Source: Mangrovibacterium marinum | Lineage (GTDB): Bacteria; Bacteroidota; Bacteroidia; Bacteroidales; Prolixibacteraceae | Assembly: GCF_003046625.1 (NCBI RefSeq) | Contig: NZ_QAAD01000003.1 | Coordinates: 264,938 to 328,937, forward strand | Reading direction: 5' to 3' | Length of the DNA stretch: 64,000 nt | Shown here: positions 51,862 to 60,268 of the stretch, in pieces | Layout of the letters: every line of letters starts with the position of its first letter | How positions within the stretch are numbered: the stretch's first letter is position 1 | Program-made: the position numbers and the translations under genes | Notes under the pieces: generated by a model | The model's database searches: none | Told to the model about the DNA's origin: nothing | What the model saw: only the letters and a program-made list of their open reading frames with translations

Positions 51862-52566
51862 ATGAAAGTAATTGAAGTCAAACAATTGAAAAAAATATAC
51901 AACACCACCGAGGTAAAGGTGAACGCGTTAAACGGCGTTGACCTTGAATTTGAACAGGGTGAATTTGCAGCCATTGTTGGCCCTTCCGGATCGGGGAAAA
52001 CAACGCTGCTGAATATGCTGGGAGGACTTGACCAGCCGAGCGATGGCGAAATCAGGATTGGCGGCACCAATATCCAAACCCTCTCCTCGTCGCAACTCAT
52101 CGATTTCAGGCTTCGGAACATCGGTTTTGTTTTCCAGGCTTACAACCTGATTCCGGTGCTCACCGCGCTTGAAAATGTAGAGTTCATCATGCAATTGCAG
52201 CAAGTTCCGAAGAAAGAACGGCAACAACGGGCCAGGGAATTACTCGATCGGGTTGGCCTTGGTGAACGAATCAACAGCCGACCGGCCAAGCTGTCCGGTG
52301 GGCAGCAACAGCGGGTTGCCGTTGCCCGTGCATTGGCCTCGAAACCCAAGTTTGTTTTAGCCGACGAGCCAACAGCAAACCTGGATTCGAAGTCAACTGA
52401 AAACCTGCTCGACATGATGGAAGAGTTAAACCGACAAGAAAATATCACCTTTATTTTCAGCACACACGACCAGCGCGTTGTCAATAAAGCACGACGGGTA
52501 ATCACCCTCGAGGATGGTCAGATCATCTCCGATGTCAGAAAAGAACAGGAAACAAGAACCAATTAG
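51862..52566 (+). CDS. ABC transporter ATP-binding protein, LolD/MacB type
   Basis: 234 residues. Walker A GPSGSGKTT (residues 40-48), Q-loop FVFQAYNLIPVLTALENVE, signature LSGGQQQRVAVARAL and Walker B FVLADEPTANLDS, with H-loop FSTHDQRVV. The IPVLTALENV and LDxxS features are of the MacB/LolD group. Energises the two FtsX-type permeases. Fourteen bases before the barrel gene. Confidence 0.96.
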   Translation: MKVIEVKQLKKIYNTTEVKVNALNGVDLEFEQGEFAAIVGPSGSGKTTLLNMLGGLDQPSDGEIRIGGTNIQTLSSSQLIDFRLRNIGFVFQAYNLIPVLTALENVEFIMQLQQVPKKERQQRARELLDRVGLGERINSRPAKLSGGQQQRVAVARALASKPKFVLADEPTANLDSKSTENLLDMMEELNRQENITFIFSTHDQRVVNKARRVITLEDGQIISDVRKEQETRTN

Positions 52567-52579
52567 CTAACACCGCATC

Positions 52580-53746
52580 ATGAAGCTGAATTTTCTTAGC
52601 ATTTGTCTGTTACTCTTATTTTTATCCGGGTCCTCGCACGCACAGGAGCGAGACTGGACACTGACCGGCTATGTGAAAGACTTGTTCATGTATTATCATC
52701 CGAAACCATTCGACGGATTTTCCATCGATGACCAATATACCAATACCGTGCATAACCGGTTGAATTTTGAATGGCTGCCAACTGATGAACTCACCGTAGT
52801 AATCGAAAATCGCAATCGTCTTATCGCGGGAAATCTGGTTCGGAATTTTCCAACTTATAAATCCGGAATGAAGACCGACCAGGGCTATTTCGATTTGTCT
52901 GCAATTCCATTCGACGGCGATTCCTGGTTTCTGCACAGCATGATCGATCGCGCCTATATCGATTGGTCTGCCGGCAACTGGCAGATTCGCCTGGGACGCC
53001 AGCGCGTGAACTGGGGCGTCAACCTGGTCTGGAATCCCAATGATCTTTTTAATAGCTTTTCCTACTTCGATTTCGATTATGAGGAACGCCCGGGCACCGA
53101 TGCTGCCCGCATTCAGTATTACACTGGTGCCACCTCGTCGGCCGAACTGGTCTATAAACTGGGCGATAGTCCCAACAACATGGCTTTGGCCGGATTGTAC
53201 CGCTTTTCAAACTGGAACTACGATTTTCAGTTTCTCGGTGGTTGGGTTGGGCCCGACTTGGTTGTGGGATGTGGCTGGTCCGGCGACATCAAGGGCGCTG
53301 GTTTCCGAGGCGAGTTTAGCCAGTTTATTCCCCGACAATCCGGTTCCGACTCTCAGTCGGCAACGGTAGCCTCGGTTTCGGCCGATTATACCTTTGCGTC
53401 CTCCTTATATATTCACTTTAGCGCGCTTTTCAATAGCTTAGGAGGAAAGGGACGGACTGATCTCAATCCCGTTATGACTGAAAACTTATCGGCAAAATCG
53501 TTAGCATTCGGGAAATACGAACTCTTCGGGCAATGCTCCTACCCGATCACGCCTCTTCTAAACGCAAGCAGCGTACTCATTGTAAACCCGGCCGACGGAT
53601 CGATGTATCTGGGGCCTTCTGCCAGTTATTCGCTACAAACCAATATTGAACTCATGCTGACCGGGCAATTTTTTTTAGGCAATGCCGAGAGTGAATACGG
53701 GAATATCGGGCAACTGGCTTTTGCCCGGTTGAAGTGGAGTTTTTAG
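52580..53746 (+). CDS. Outer-membrane beta-barrel protein of the LolA/ABC operon
   Basis: 388 residues with a signal peptide (SGSSHAQ). Many amphipathic strands (YVKDLFMYYHP, RLNFEWLPTDELTVVIENRNRLI, AYIDWSAGNWQIRLGRQRVNWGVNLVWNPNDLFNSFSYFDFDYEERPG) and a C-terminal aromatic strand ending KWSF. RQRVNWG and NPNDLF resemble DUF1302-type porin-like proteins. By operon position it may be the outer-membrane end of the LolA-ABC system. Not assigned to a characterised family. Confidence 0.8.
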   Translation: MKLNFLSICLLLLFLSGSSHAQERDWTLTGYVKDLFMYYHPKPFDGFSIDDQYTNTVHNRLNFEWLPTDELTVVIENRNRLIAGNLVRNFPTYKSGMKTDQGYFDLSAIPFDGDSWFLHSMIDRAYIDWSAGNWQIRLGRQRVNWGVNLVWNPNDLFNSFSYFDFDYEERPGTDAARIQYYTGATSSAELVYKLGDSPNNMALAGLYRFSNWNYDFQFLGGWVGPDLVVGCGWSGDIKGAGFRGEFSQFIPRQSGSDSQSATVASVSADYTFASSLYIHFSALFNSLGGKGRTDLNPVMTENLSAKSLAFGKYELFGQCSYPITPLLNASSVLIVNPADGSMYLGPSASYSLQTNIELMLTGQFFLGNAESEYGNIGQLAFARLKWSF

Positions 53747-53780
53747 CACGGGCTGAGTGAAGCGTTTTCCTTCGGATTCA

Positions 53781-53910
53781 ATCCTATTCAACCCCTTTCC
53801 GGGGTTGGGGACAGCTGGTAATCCGCAACCATGGGTACCGACATCGGTTATACATTTTCACCATGGGTTGTCCCCCATGGCTATTCATATTCACAGGTTT
53901 CACCTGTGCT
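53781..53910. repeat. Palindrome-rich intergenic element
   Basis: CAACCCC/GGGGTTG (53789-53795 with 53801-53807), CCATGGG/CCCATGG (53861-53867 with 53874-53880) and CACAGGT-TTC-ACCTGTG (53892-53908). Looks like a dispersed noncoding repeat; no other copy was found in this window. Confidence 0.55.
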
Positions 53911-54202
53911 GATTTATGATTCAACCACCGAATTGAAAACCGCACCAGTCGCGTTTCATAATAAAAACGAACACAGATAGAAAATTTGCACAACACGGCG
54001 TTATTATCATTCAATTCATCAACAAAACAAGACCAAATCTTGTAAAAAATAGGCTCTCCGGCTTACTTACCCTCCTCTTATAACACTCAGTATCACTGTG
54101 AATTTAAAACTTCATTTAATCTTTTTGATATCTTTTAACAGCCATCGAATTTATTCATTACTTAAACTTGTTGACCGTATTGAGAAGTCTAACAAAATTT
54201 AT

Positions 54203-54207
54203 GGAGG
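54203..54207 (+). promoter_or_regulatory. Strong Shine-Dalgarno, NEW3 gene
   Basis: GGAGG 7 bases before the ATG at 54215. It decides the start. Strong sites of this kind are unusual in this phylum and recur before the next two genes (55359-55363 and 56311-56315). Confidence 0.85.
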
Positions 54208-54214
54208 AAATTTT

Positions 54215-55366
54215 ATGTCAATACGGAAAACCTTTTCTTATCTGTTTCTATTTTCCCTACTGGGATTAACAGCAGCGAGCACCAAGGCTGCTGATGAAAA
54301 AACAAGTGTGACCCTTTACACCCCTTACACGCAAGTATCTGTTCCGCCGGGGCAGTCAATCAAGTATTCCATCGAGCTTATTAACAACAGCGACGAGCTT
54401 CGGAATGAACCCATTCGAATAACGGGTTTACCTCGAAGCTGGGACTATTCGTTAAAATCGGGAAACTACAATGTGAAGCAATTGGCGGTGTTGCCGGGCG
54501 AGAAAAAAACCTTTACCCTGGATGTTCAGGTTCCGCTGAAAGTGAACAAAGGGAACTACCATTTCAATGTTGAAACCGAAAGCACCAACACCCTTCCGCT
54601 TACGGTGACTGTCTCGAAACAAGGCACTTTCAAAACGGAGTTTACCACCGATCAAAATAATATGTCGGGGCACGCCAACTCATCGTTTACCTTTAAAGCC
54701 AAGCTAAACAACAGCACCGACGAAAAACAAGTATACGCCATGGAAGCTCATGCTCCGCGTGGTTGGGATGTTACCTTCAAAGCCAATTACAAGCAAGTGG
54801 CATCGGTTAATGTGGATGAAAACAGCGCCAAAGATGTAAGCATCGAGATCAAGCCACCGGCACAAATTGAAGCCGGCACCTACAAAATTCCGGTTGTTGC
54901 CGCAACCAACAGTATGACTTCGCAACTAGATCTGACTGTTGTGATCACCGGATCGTACGGCATGGACCTCACCACACCAAACGGACTGCTAAGCACCAAA
55001 ATTACGGCCGGCGACAAAAAGCAAGTCGAGCTTGTTATCCGCAATACCGGATCGGCACCCTTGGAAGACATTAAGCTGACGAGCTCGAAGCCCAGCGACT
55101 GGGAGGTGACTTTTGATCCCAAAGCTGTAATCCGCATTGAACCGGGGAAAAAAGCAACCGTACAGGCTACGGTAAAGGCATCGAAGAACGCCATTGCCGG
55201 AGATTATGTGACCAAATTCACAGCCAAAACTCCGGAAGCCTCATCCAACGCCGAATTTCGCATGTCGGTTCGTACGCCGATGATCTTAGGAGGAATGGGC
55301 ATCCTGATAATTCTTGTCGCCTTGGGCAGTGTTGGTTTTCTGTTTCGCAAATACGGAAGGAGGTAA
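54215..55366 (+). CDS. NEW3-domain exported protein with C-terminal membrane anchor
   Basis: 383 residues from the ATG at 54215. Signal peptide (SLLGLTAASTKA), three Ig-like repeats in the manner of NEW3 domains (YTQVSVPPGQSIKYSIELINNSDE, NSSFTFKAKLNNSTDEKQVYAMEAHAPRGWDVTF, AGDKKQVELVIRNTGSAPLEDIKLTSSKPSDWEVTFDP), then a C-terminal membrane helix (MILGGMGILIILVALGSVGFLF) and basic tail RKYGRR. So the repeats are held outside the cytoplasmic membrane. First gene of a three-gene unit with an ABC ATPase and permease; the partner and substrate are unknown. Confidence 0.9.
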   Translation: MSIRKTFSYLFLFSLLGLTAASTKAADEKTSVTLYTPYTQVSVPPGQSIKYSIELINNSDELRNEPIRITGLPRSWDYSLKSGNYNVKQLAVLPGEKKTFTLDVQVPLKVNKGNYHFNVETESTNTLPLTVTVSKQGTFKTEFTTDQNNMSGHANSSFTFKAKLNNSTDEKQVYAMEAHAPRGWDVTFKANYKQVASVNVDENSAKDVSIEIKPPAQIEAGTYKIPVVAATNSMTSQLDLTVVITGSYGMDLTTPNGLLSTKITAGDKKQVELVIRNTGSAPLEDIKLTSSKPSDWEVTFDPKAVIRIEPGKKATVQATVKASKNAIAGDYVTKFTAKTPEASSNAEFRMSVRTPMILGGMGILIILVALGSVGFLFRKYGRR

Positions 55367-55368
55367 TC

Positions 55369-56328
55369 GTGAGCGAGTCAATTATTGAGCTTGTCGATCT
55401 GACCAAGAAATACGGATCGTTTACAGCAGTTGACCAACTCAACCTGACGATCCGCCGAGGCGAAGTTTTTGGTTTGCTTGGCCCCAATGGAGCCGGCAAA
55501 TCAACAACCATCCTGATGATGCTGGGCCTCACCGAACCAACATCGGGATCGGTGCGCGTATGCCAAACCAATTCGGCCGAGAACCCCATTGCCGTTAAAC
55601 GCAGAGTTGGTTATTTACCCGAGGATGTGGGCTTCTATCCCGACCGCAGTGGCTGGGATAACCTGCTGTTTATCGCTCAGCTGAATGGTCTGTCGCCCAA
55701 AGAAGCAGCTGACAGAGCTGAAGTTCTTCTGAAACGGGTTGGCCTGCTTGAGCAAGCCAACAAAAAAACCGGAGCTTATTCCCGGGGCATGCGCCAACGT
55801 CTTGGCTTGGCTGAAGTGTTGATTAAAAATCCGGAAGTTATTATCCTGGACGAGCCTACTTCGGGCATCGATCCCAAAGGAGTTCAGGAATTTCTGGAGC
55901 TGATTGTGCAGTTGAGTAAGGAAGAAGGAATCACGGTGCTTTTTTCCTCGCACAACTTACACCAGGTACAACAAGTATGCGACCGGGTTGGCATTTTTGT
56001 GCGTGGAAAACTGATTGCTGAAGGCGATATTCATCGTTTGTCGCAGCAGCTTTTTGCCAATGAGCCTTTCACCATTTATGCCGAAGTAACACCAAAACAA
56101 ACAAACCAGTCAGCGGAGCTTGCAAAGCGACTGCAACAAATCGACGGCTTAATCAGCTTGCAGCAAGACGGCCTGAAATTTCAACTGGGATGTGCGTCGA
56201 ATATTTCTGAAAAAATAGCTGAAACAATTGTTGAAAGCGGCGCTGGCTTGCAAGCTTTATACAAACGCGAACACGGGCTCGACGATATTTACAACCGCTA
56301 TTTCCAGGGAGGAGGTGACTATGCCTGA
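55369..56328 (+). CDS. ABC transporter ATP-binding protein, drug/Cu-processing (NosF-like) type
   Basis: 319 residues from a GTG start at 55369, 5 bases after GGAGG at 55359-55363. Walker A GPNGAGKST, signature YSRGMRQRLGLAEVL, Walker B EVIILDEPTSGID, H-loop FSSHNLHQV. A C-terminal regulatory extension follows (residues about 225-319). Belongs to the ABC-2 group. Overlaps the permease gene by 8 bases. Confidence 0.95.
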   Translation: MSESIIELVDLTKKYGSFTAVDQLNLTIRRGEVFGLLGPNGAGKSTTILMMLGLTEPTSGSVRVCQTNSAENPIAVKRRVGYLPEDVGFYPDRSGWDNLLFIAQLNGLSPKEAADRAEVLLKRVGLLEQANKKTGAYSRGMRQRLGLAEVLIKNPEVIILDEPTSGIDPKGVQEFLELIVQLSKEEGITVLFSSHNLHQVQQVCDRVGIFVRGKLIAEGDIHRLSQQLFANEPFTIYAEVTPKQTNQSAELAKRLQQIDGLISLQQDGLKFQLGCASNISEKIAETIVESGAGLQALYKREHGLDDIYNRYFQGGGDYA

Positions 56329-57352
56329 CAGCGACCTTACATTAAACGCGCATACAGTCGCCGAACCAACAAAGCAGAAAAAACAGCATAAACTCAAGAC
56401 AAAAGCTATTCATCCGTTTCGGGTGCTGGTTCAAAAAGAAATTTCGGATCAGGTGCGGAGTTGGAAATTCATCATCCTGCTCGGGATCATCGCGCTCACT
56501 TGCCTGGGCTCGCTCTACACATCGCTTACTAATATCGGGCATGCCATCAAAGCGAATGATCCGGAAGCAGATTTCTTTTTTCTGAAACTTTTCACCCTAA
56601 CGGATGGCTCGCTGCCTTCTTATTCTGTTTTCATTTCCTTTTTAGGGCCTCTGCTCGGACTCAGCTTAGGATTTGATGCAATCAACTCGGAACGCAACCG
56701 GGGAACCTTAAGCAGATTAATGGCTCAACCCATCCACCGCGATTATCTGATCAACGCTAAATTTCTGGCATCGCTTAGCGTTATTAGCGTGCTGCTTTTC
56801 GCTTTGGGATTCCTGGTTATGGGAATCGGCATGCTCATTATTGGCCTTCCGCCCACCGCCGAGGAATTCTGGCGCGTTGTATTTTTTATCATCATCAGTG
56901 TTTTCTATGTTGCTTTCTGGCTCAACTTGTCGATTTTATTTTCCGTCAAGTTCCGCCAGGCGGCAACCTCGGCTCTGGCAGGTATTGCTGTTTGGTTATT
57001 CTTCAGCATCTTCTTTGTCATGATTATCAATTTAATCAACAAAGCGACCATGCCTCCGCAATATGCACCACCAGCTGTTATTCTGGGGCACGAAAACCTG
57101 ATGCTTAACCTGACGCGAATATCGCCCAGTACACTTTTTAGCGAGGCCACCTCGACGATGCTGATGCCTTCGGTTCGAAGTCTTGGCCCGTTGACCATGC
57201 AGCAAGTACAGGGAGCGATTCCCAGCCCGCTTCCGATTGGGCAAAGCTTGTTGCTTGTTTGGCCCCAGCTTACCGGCCTGATTGCGCTAACCTTGGTTTG
57301 TTTTGCCTTCAGTTATGTCGGATTTATGCGAAAAGAAATTCGTTCCCGTTAG
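56321..57352 (+). CDS. ABC-2 type permease
   Basis: 343 residues from the ATG at 56321, just after GGAGG at 56311-56315; the longer frame from 56228 lies inside the ATPase gene. Six membrane segments: FIILLGIIALTCLGSLYTS, YSVFISFLGPLLGLSLGFDAIN, VISVLLFALGFLVMGIGMLII, VVFFIIISVFYVAFWLNLSILF, ALAGIAVWLFFSIFFVMIINLI and LLLVWPQLTGLIALTLVCFAFSYVGF. NosY-like ABC-2 permease. With the NEW3 protein and ATPase it forms a complete exporter-type unit. Confidence 0.93.
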   Translation: MPDSDLTLNAHTVAEPTKQKKQHKLKTKAIHPFRVLVQKEISDQVRSWKFIILLGIIALTCLGSLYTSLTNIGHAIKANDPEADFFFLKLFTLTDGSLPSYSVFISFLGPLLGLSLGFDAINSERNRGTLSRLMAQPIHRDYLINAKFLASLSVISVLLFALGFLVMGIGMLIIGLPPTAEEFWRVVFFIIISVFYVAFWLNLSILFSVKFRQAATSALAGIAVWLFFSIFFVMIINLINKATMPPQYAPPAVILGHENLMLNLTRISPSTLFSEATSTMLMPSVRSLGPLTMQQVQGAIPSPLPIGQSLLLVWPQLTGLIALTLVCFAFSYVGFMRKEIRSR

Positions 57353-57385
57353 TTGATCCTTAGTGATCTCAGCCTGTTTATTCAC

Positions 57386-57418
57386 GAGGCTGTCCGAAAA
57401 ACAAATTTGGACAGCCTC
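57386..57418. repeat. Perfect 10-bp inverted repeat without T run
   Basis: GAGGCTGTCC (57386-57395), 13-base A/T-rich loop, GGACAGCCTC (57409-57418), 33 bases after the permease stop. The lack of a T run on either side argues against an ordinary terminator. GAGGCTGTCC resembles termini of some insertion sequences. Confidence 0.5.
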
Positions 57419-57599
57419 CCCTACTCAACAAGATTGCTAAATATTGAAGCATAGCTGGCTGGTGTCTGATTTATGCCCGGATTATACGATTCAATCCCGC
57501 TTGTCCGAGCAGCACAGCAACGACAAACAAAACAACGATTTTCGATTTTTCTGCTTTTCAACCTATAAAACAGGGTTGTACTGAACAATAAAGCGTTAA

Positions 57600-57821
57600 C
57601 TTCGATCGAAGTTAAGCCATCTTCGATCGAAAAAACGGCATCTTAAGTCGAAGTTGTCGCGTCTTCGATCGAAGAAATCATTTCTTTTATCGAAGATTTT
57701 TCTTCTTCGATGAAAGGAGCCGCATCTTCGATCGAAGTTACGGCATCTTCGACCGAAAAAAACATTTCTTCGACCGAAGTTAGGCCACCTTCGGTTGAAG
57801 AAATGTCAACTTCAACTCAAG
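57600..57821 (+). repeat. 21-bp tandem array, eleven units in exact register
   Basis: The palindrome CTTCGATCGAAG or a variant starts at 57600, 57621, 57642, 57663, 57684, 57705, 57726, 57747, 57768, 57789 and 57810, a constant 21 bases. Four units keep the perfect palindrome; others vary at one to five positions. Between cores the 9-base linkers differ. A frame reading SIExxxS in each unit is broken by a TAA in unit 3. Confidence 0.93.
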
Positions 57822-57875
57822 TTGTCGAATCGGTGCTTACAGATGCCACTGCTGCTTCACGAGCAAGAGGATAAA

Positions 57876-57916
57876 CAACAAAAGCGGGATAATTCCGATT
57901 CATGGAATTATCCCGC
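57876..57916 (-). terminator. Terminator of the S46 peptidase gene
   Basis: GCGGGATAATTCC (57884-57896) and GGAATTATCCCGC (57904-57916) form a perfect 13-bp stem. On the minus strand TTTTGTTGTTT follows. Confidence 0.85.
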
Positions 57917-57948
57917 CTTTATCGATTAAAGATAAACGGTGTTTTCTT

Positions 57949-60102
57949 TTATTCGGTTACCAGCTTCATTTCGTCGAGCAAATAGCCGGCTCCGGCAAAT
58001 TTATCGATCAGGAAAAGCACATAGCGAATATCGACCATGATGTTTCGGCATTGATCCGGATCGAACATGATGTCGCTCATGGTTCCTTCCCAGCAACGGT
58101 CGAAGTTAATGCCGATTAATTCGCCATTGGCGTTAATGGCCGGGCTTCCGGAATTGCCTCCTGTTGTATGAACTGAAGCCGTAAATGCAACCGGCATCCG
58201 GTCATCGTCGCCATAGCGGCCAAAATCTTTGGCATCGTACAAATCGCGCAAATGCTGGGGTACGTCGTAGTCGTAGATCTCGGGATTATCCTTTTCGATA
58301 ATCCCCTTTAATGTTGTGTAATGTTTGTACACCACACCATCGGCCGGCTTGTATCCTTCCACCTTTCCGTAAGCCACGCGCAAAGTCAGATTGGCGTCCG
58401 GGTACAGCGCCTGTCCTTCTTTCATCGCCATAATGCCGGCCATGTATGTTTTTTGTTGTTTGCCGATTTCCAGGTTTATTTCGCGATAAGGGCGCTCAAT
58501 ATTGGACAGAAAATAGCCTCGTAGCTGATCGTATAGCGCTACGAGCGGATCCTTTTGCAAGCGTTCAATTTGCTTGCCATCCAGTTGATCGATCAGTGCT
58601 GTTAGCTTGGATTGATCGGTTAACAGCGATTTGCGGTAAACTTTCTTCAACAACTTTTCATCGGGATATTTTTCCAGCAGAGTTCGAAAGGATTCGGGAA
58701 GAAATGAAGCATCCAAATCGGCCTTCAGCATACGCATTAAAGCCACGAACACCTGCTCGTCGGTTGCCTGATGGTAATTTTTGAAATGGTTTTTGATGGC
58801 TGTGCGAAGTTTTTGCTTCAGTTTTTGTTGCGCCTCGGCCGAAGCTGCCGACCACGCCCCTTTGTTGCGTGGCAACTGGTTGGCCAGGGTCCAGATATCG
58901 GTTCCTCGAAATACAATCTCGCTATAATAATTATAAGCCCGGTCGTACGGCCGTAGTTCGGTGTACAGCTTTTCGAATGCCGGTAATACCCCAGCGTATC
59001 TATGGGTCAACGCCTCCGACTGCTGATACCAGTTTTCGAAATCCCGCTCGAATCGATGTTTCATGTCCAGCGCATTCATGCGTTTCAAACCACGGATCTC
59101 ACCTTGCCAGCGTTTCCACGAGTTGCTGGTAGAAGCGTATTTTGAAGCATATTGAATCCGTACTTTCGGATCGGCCTCCATCTGACTGCGCAAAATATCC
59201 AACTTTCGGCTGCGAATTTTAATGCGATCCGGATTGCTTTGCTGCATCAAAAGCTCAACGGCATCGGATGGCAAATACTCGTTGGTTGTGCCCGGGAAAC
59301 CAAAAATGAGCACAAAGTCTTCGGGCTGCACTCCCTTCAGCGAGATGGGAAAAAATTTCTTCGGCGTGTATGGCACATTGTCGGGCGAATAATCGGCCGG
59401 CTCGTTATTCTTGTCGGCATAAACCCGAAAGATGGAAAAGTCGCCGGTATGGCGCGGCCACATCCAATTATCGGTATCGCCGCCAAACTTTCCGATGGCC
59501 GAAGGCGGAGCGCCCACCAAACGCACATCGCGATATACCTTATATACATACAGGAAGTACTGGTTGCCTTTAAAGATGGGCTTCACAACCGCATCGAAAC
59601 GATCGTCGATTTTCGCTTCTTTTTCAATTAATTGGATATTTTCGGCCATTGCCGATTGCTTTTCGGCCTCCTTCAGGCTGTCGGTTCCGGCAAACACCTG
59701 CGCTGAAACATCTTCCATACGATCCAGGAAACGCACCTCCAAACCGGGGTTGGACAGTTCTTCGTCTTTCGATTTAGCCCAAAAACCATCAGTCAGATAA
59801 TCATTCTCCAACGAGCTGTGCGACTGAATTTGCGAATAGCCGCAATGGTGGTTGGTCAGTAGCAAGCCTTGGTTGGAGACCAGTTCGCCGGTACATCCGC
59901 GGCCAAACAAAACAACAGCATCTTTCATACTGTTGTGGTTGATGCTGTATACATCGTCGGCAGAGAGGCGAAAGCCCATTTGCTGCATCTCTTCAATATT
60001 GTATTTCTTCAACAAAGTCGGAATCCACATCCCTTCGTTGGCCATAGCCCCAACAAAAACGTGCAGTAAGACTCCTAGTAGTAATAATCTAAATTTCCCC
60101 AT
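57949..60102 (-). CDS. S46 family dipeptidyl peptidase, DPP11-like
   Basis: 717 residues from the ATG at 60100-60102, chosen for the signal peptide MGKFRLLLLGVLLHVFVGAMA; the frame extends upstream 27 codons. S46 exopeptidase of the periplasm: catalytic His in LTNHHCGYSQIQ, Asp in GDTDNWMWPRHTGDFS and S651 in TTGGNSGSP. Residue 18 positions after the serine is arginine (FDRCWEG), the residue that gives Porphyromonas DPP11 its preference for Asp/Glu at P1; DPP7 has glycine there. So release of acidic dipeptides is predicted. Closed by a terminator. Confidence 0.93.
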   Translation of the reverse strand: MGKFRLLLLGVLLHVFVGAMANEGMWIPTLLKKYNIEEMQQMGFRLSADDVYSINHNSMKDAVVLFGRGCTGELVSNQGLLLTNHHCGYSQIQSHSSLENDYLTDGFWAKSKDEELSNPGLEVRFLDRMEDVSAQVFAGTDSLKEAEKQSAMAENIQLIEKEAKIDDRFDAVVKPIFKGNQYFLYVYKVYRDVRLVGAPPSAIGKFGGDTDNWMWPRHTGDFSIFRVYADKNNEPADYSPDNVPYTPKKFFPISLKGVQPEDFVLIFGFPGTTNEYLPSDAVELLMQQSNPDRIKIRSRKLDILRSQMEADPKVRIQYASKYASTSNSWKRWQGEIRGLKRMNALDMKHRFERDFENWYQQSEALTHRYAGVLPAFEKLYTELRPYDRAYNYYSEIVFRGTDIWTLANQLPRNKGAWSAASAEAQQKLKQKLRTAIKNHFKNYHQATDEQVFVALMRMLKADLDASFLPESFRTLLEKYPDEKLLKKVYRKSLLTDQSKLTALIDQLDGKQIERLQKDPLVALYDQLRGYFLSNIERPYREINLEIGKQQKTYMAGIMAMKEGQALYPDANLTLRVAYGKVEGYKPADGVVYKHYTTLKGIIEKDNPEIYDYDVPQHLRDLYDAKDFGRYGDDDRMPVAFTASVHTTGGNSGSPAINANGELIGINFDRCWEGTMSDIMFDPDQCRNIMVDIRYVLFLIDKFAGAGYLLDEMKLVTE

Positions 60103-60268
60103 TTTTCTATTTTTCTGCTCTAGTGAACGGTATTTAATATGAATCGTTTCAAATAAAAAATGCCGGCAAGCCAGCATGTACAAATAAGCCCTGCAAAAGC
60201 AAGCTATTTTTGCTTTTCAACCTCAATGCGATGAACAAGAGTCGGGATTCAACAAAGGCCCCTTGCCT

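Larger units (their letters stand above)
53747..54214. other. Intergenic region with clustered hairpins
   Basis: 468 bases. 53781-53910 contains three separate perfect hairpins in a row (see the repeat entry). The rest is A/T-rich. The NEW3 gene's longer upstream open frame (from 54098) is not used because a strong ribosome binding site precedes the ATG at 54215. Confidence 0.6.
57353..57948. other. Intergenic region between convergent genes
   Basis: 596 bases without a gene, containing a perfect 10-bp inverted repeat (57386-57418), the 21-bp tandem array (57600-57821) and the terminator of the S46 peptidase gene (57876-57916). Confidence 0.6.

Noticed and set aside
53784..54014. 76-codon minus-strand open frame
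   Set aside because: It covers the hairpin cluster, has no resemblance to a protein family and no upstream signals.
57600..57821. 21-bp array considered as a coding heptad repeat
   Set aside because: The best frame (SIExxxS per unit) has a TAA in unit 3 and no start codon with a ribosome site; the reverse frame also stops in unit 10. A dead gene remains possible.
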